From contig OZ038381.1 of NCBI GenBank assembly GCA_964036045.1, positions 62,620,242 through 62,684,241 on the forward strand: a DNA stretch of 64,000 nt, read 5' to 3'. Shown here piece after piece: positions 63,850 through 64,000 of the stretch; within the stretch, counting starts at the first letter, position 1, and each line of letters starts with the position of its first letter. The notes beneath the pieces were generated by a model that saw only the letters and a program-made list of their open reading frames with translations, was not told the DNA's origin and ran no database searches. This DNA is from Eutreptiella sp. 'Long Island Sound 2002' (Eukaryota; Euglenozoa; Euglenophyceae; Eutreptiales; Eutreptiaceae). Position numbers and translations under genes: made by a program.

Positions 63850-64000
63850 CCCTCTCTAATCTTATTTGTCTCATTTTTCTAAGCCTTTTGCCAGTCCTGC
63901 CAGTATTGCCAGAGTTCGAGTGATATATGTTCAGGAGTATATGTTGTCGATACTTCTGTTTTCTGGCGATTCTTGCCATTGTTTGGTTGTACTTTACTTA
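63850..64000. other. AT-rich 3' flank, truncated by the window
   Basis: T-rich sequence with repeated TGCCAG words (CTTTTGCCAGTCCTGCCAG). No feature assigned. Confidence 0.3.

Overview
This is eukaryotic nuclear DNA from a large, repeat-rich genome. The signs are thousands of bases of satellite, poly(A)-tailed non-LTR retrotransposon insertions with target-site duplications, a hAT-type transposase relic, EEP-endonuclease and RNase H domains of LINEs, tRNA-like dispersed elements, and long C/G homopolymers. No bacterial operon, rRNA or intact tRNA gene is visible. The species cannot be named from the sequence. About eighteen coding frames are interrupted by TAA or TAG where coding-like sequence continues, and the frames mostly close at TGA. 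This is compatible with a UAR=Gln nuclear code, as in several ulvophycean green algae, ciliates and diplomonads. Ordinary C-to-T decay of transposon genes is the competing explanation.

Layout. 0-3.7 kb: one eroded gene of unknown function, then AT-richer sequence. 3.7-8.2 kb: two telomere-like CCCTAA/CCCTAG tracts, each followed by the same diverged unit, separated by a ~41-bp CACGTG-bearing satellite (satellite A). 8.4-12.3 kb: remains of a large gag-like or unknown protein with a coiled coil and an RS-rich segment. 13.5-15.6 kb: nested tandem repeats. 16.0-19.0 kb: a proline-rich protein fused to an Upf1-like SF1 helicase, frameshifted at a C15 run, plus a second unknown gene. 19.5-37 kb: about 14 kb of a 20/41-bp satellite (satellite B), interrupted by a 5'-truncated LINE with a 21-bp target duplication and by two copies of a ~634-bp element holding inverted tRNA-like sequences. 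Those two copies lie in a recent ~3.4-3.5 kb tandem duplication.

37-42.5 kb: an 88-bp minisatellite, a 352-codon unknown gene, and a gene or genes ending in a USP-type deubiquitinase domain. 42.5-46.6 kb: satellite A again. 46.6-49 kb: tandem repeats and one coding-like frame. 49.0-49.9 kb: a minus-strand retroinsertion with a 16-bp target duplication. 50.8-54.8 kb: a dead minus-strand LINE (endonuclease, reverse transcriptase with an internal duplication, RNase H). 55.2-56.8 kb: two small minus-strand genes. 58.2-61.1 kb: a minus-strand hAT-like transposase relic abutting a third, inverted block of satellite A (61.1-62.8 kb). 62.9-64 kb: an AT-richer segment with an acidic ORF.

Functionally this is a heterochromatin-like landscape. 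Most recognisable proteins belong to mobile elements. The helicase and USP genes are the exceptions: each sits in a gene island bordered by satellite and linked by a shared ~100-bp dispersed repeat, so they may be cargo of larger elements.
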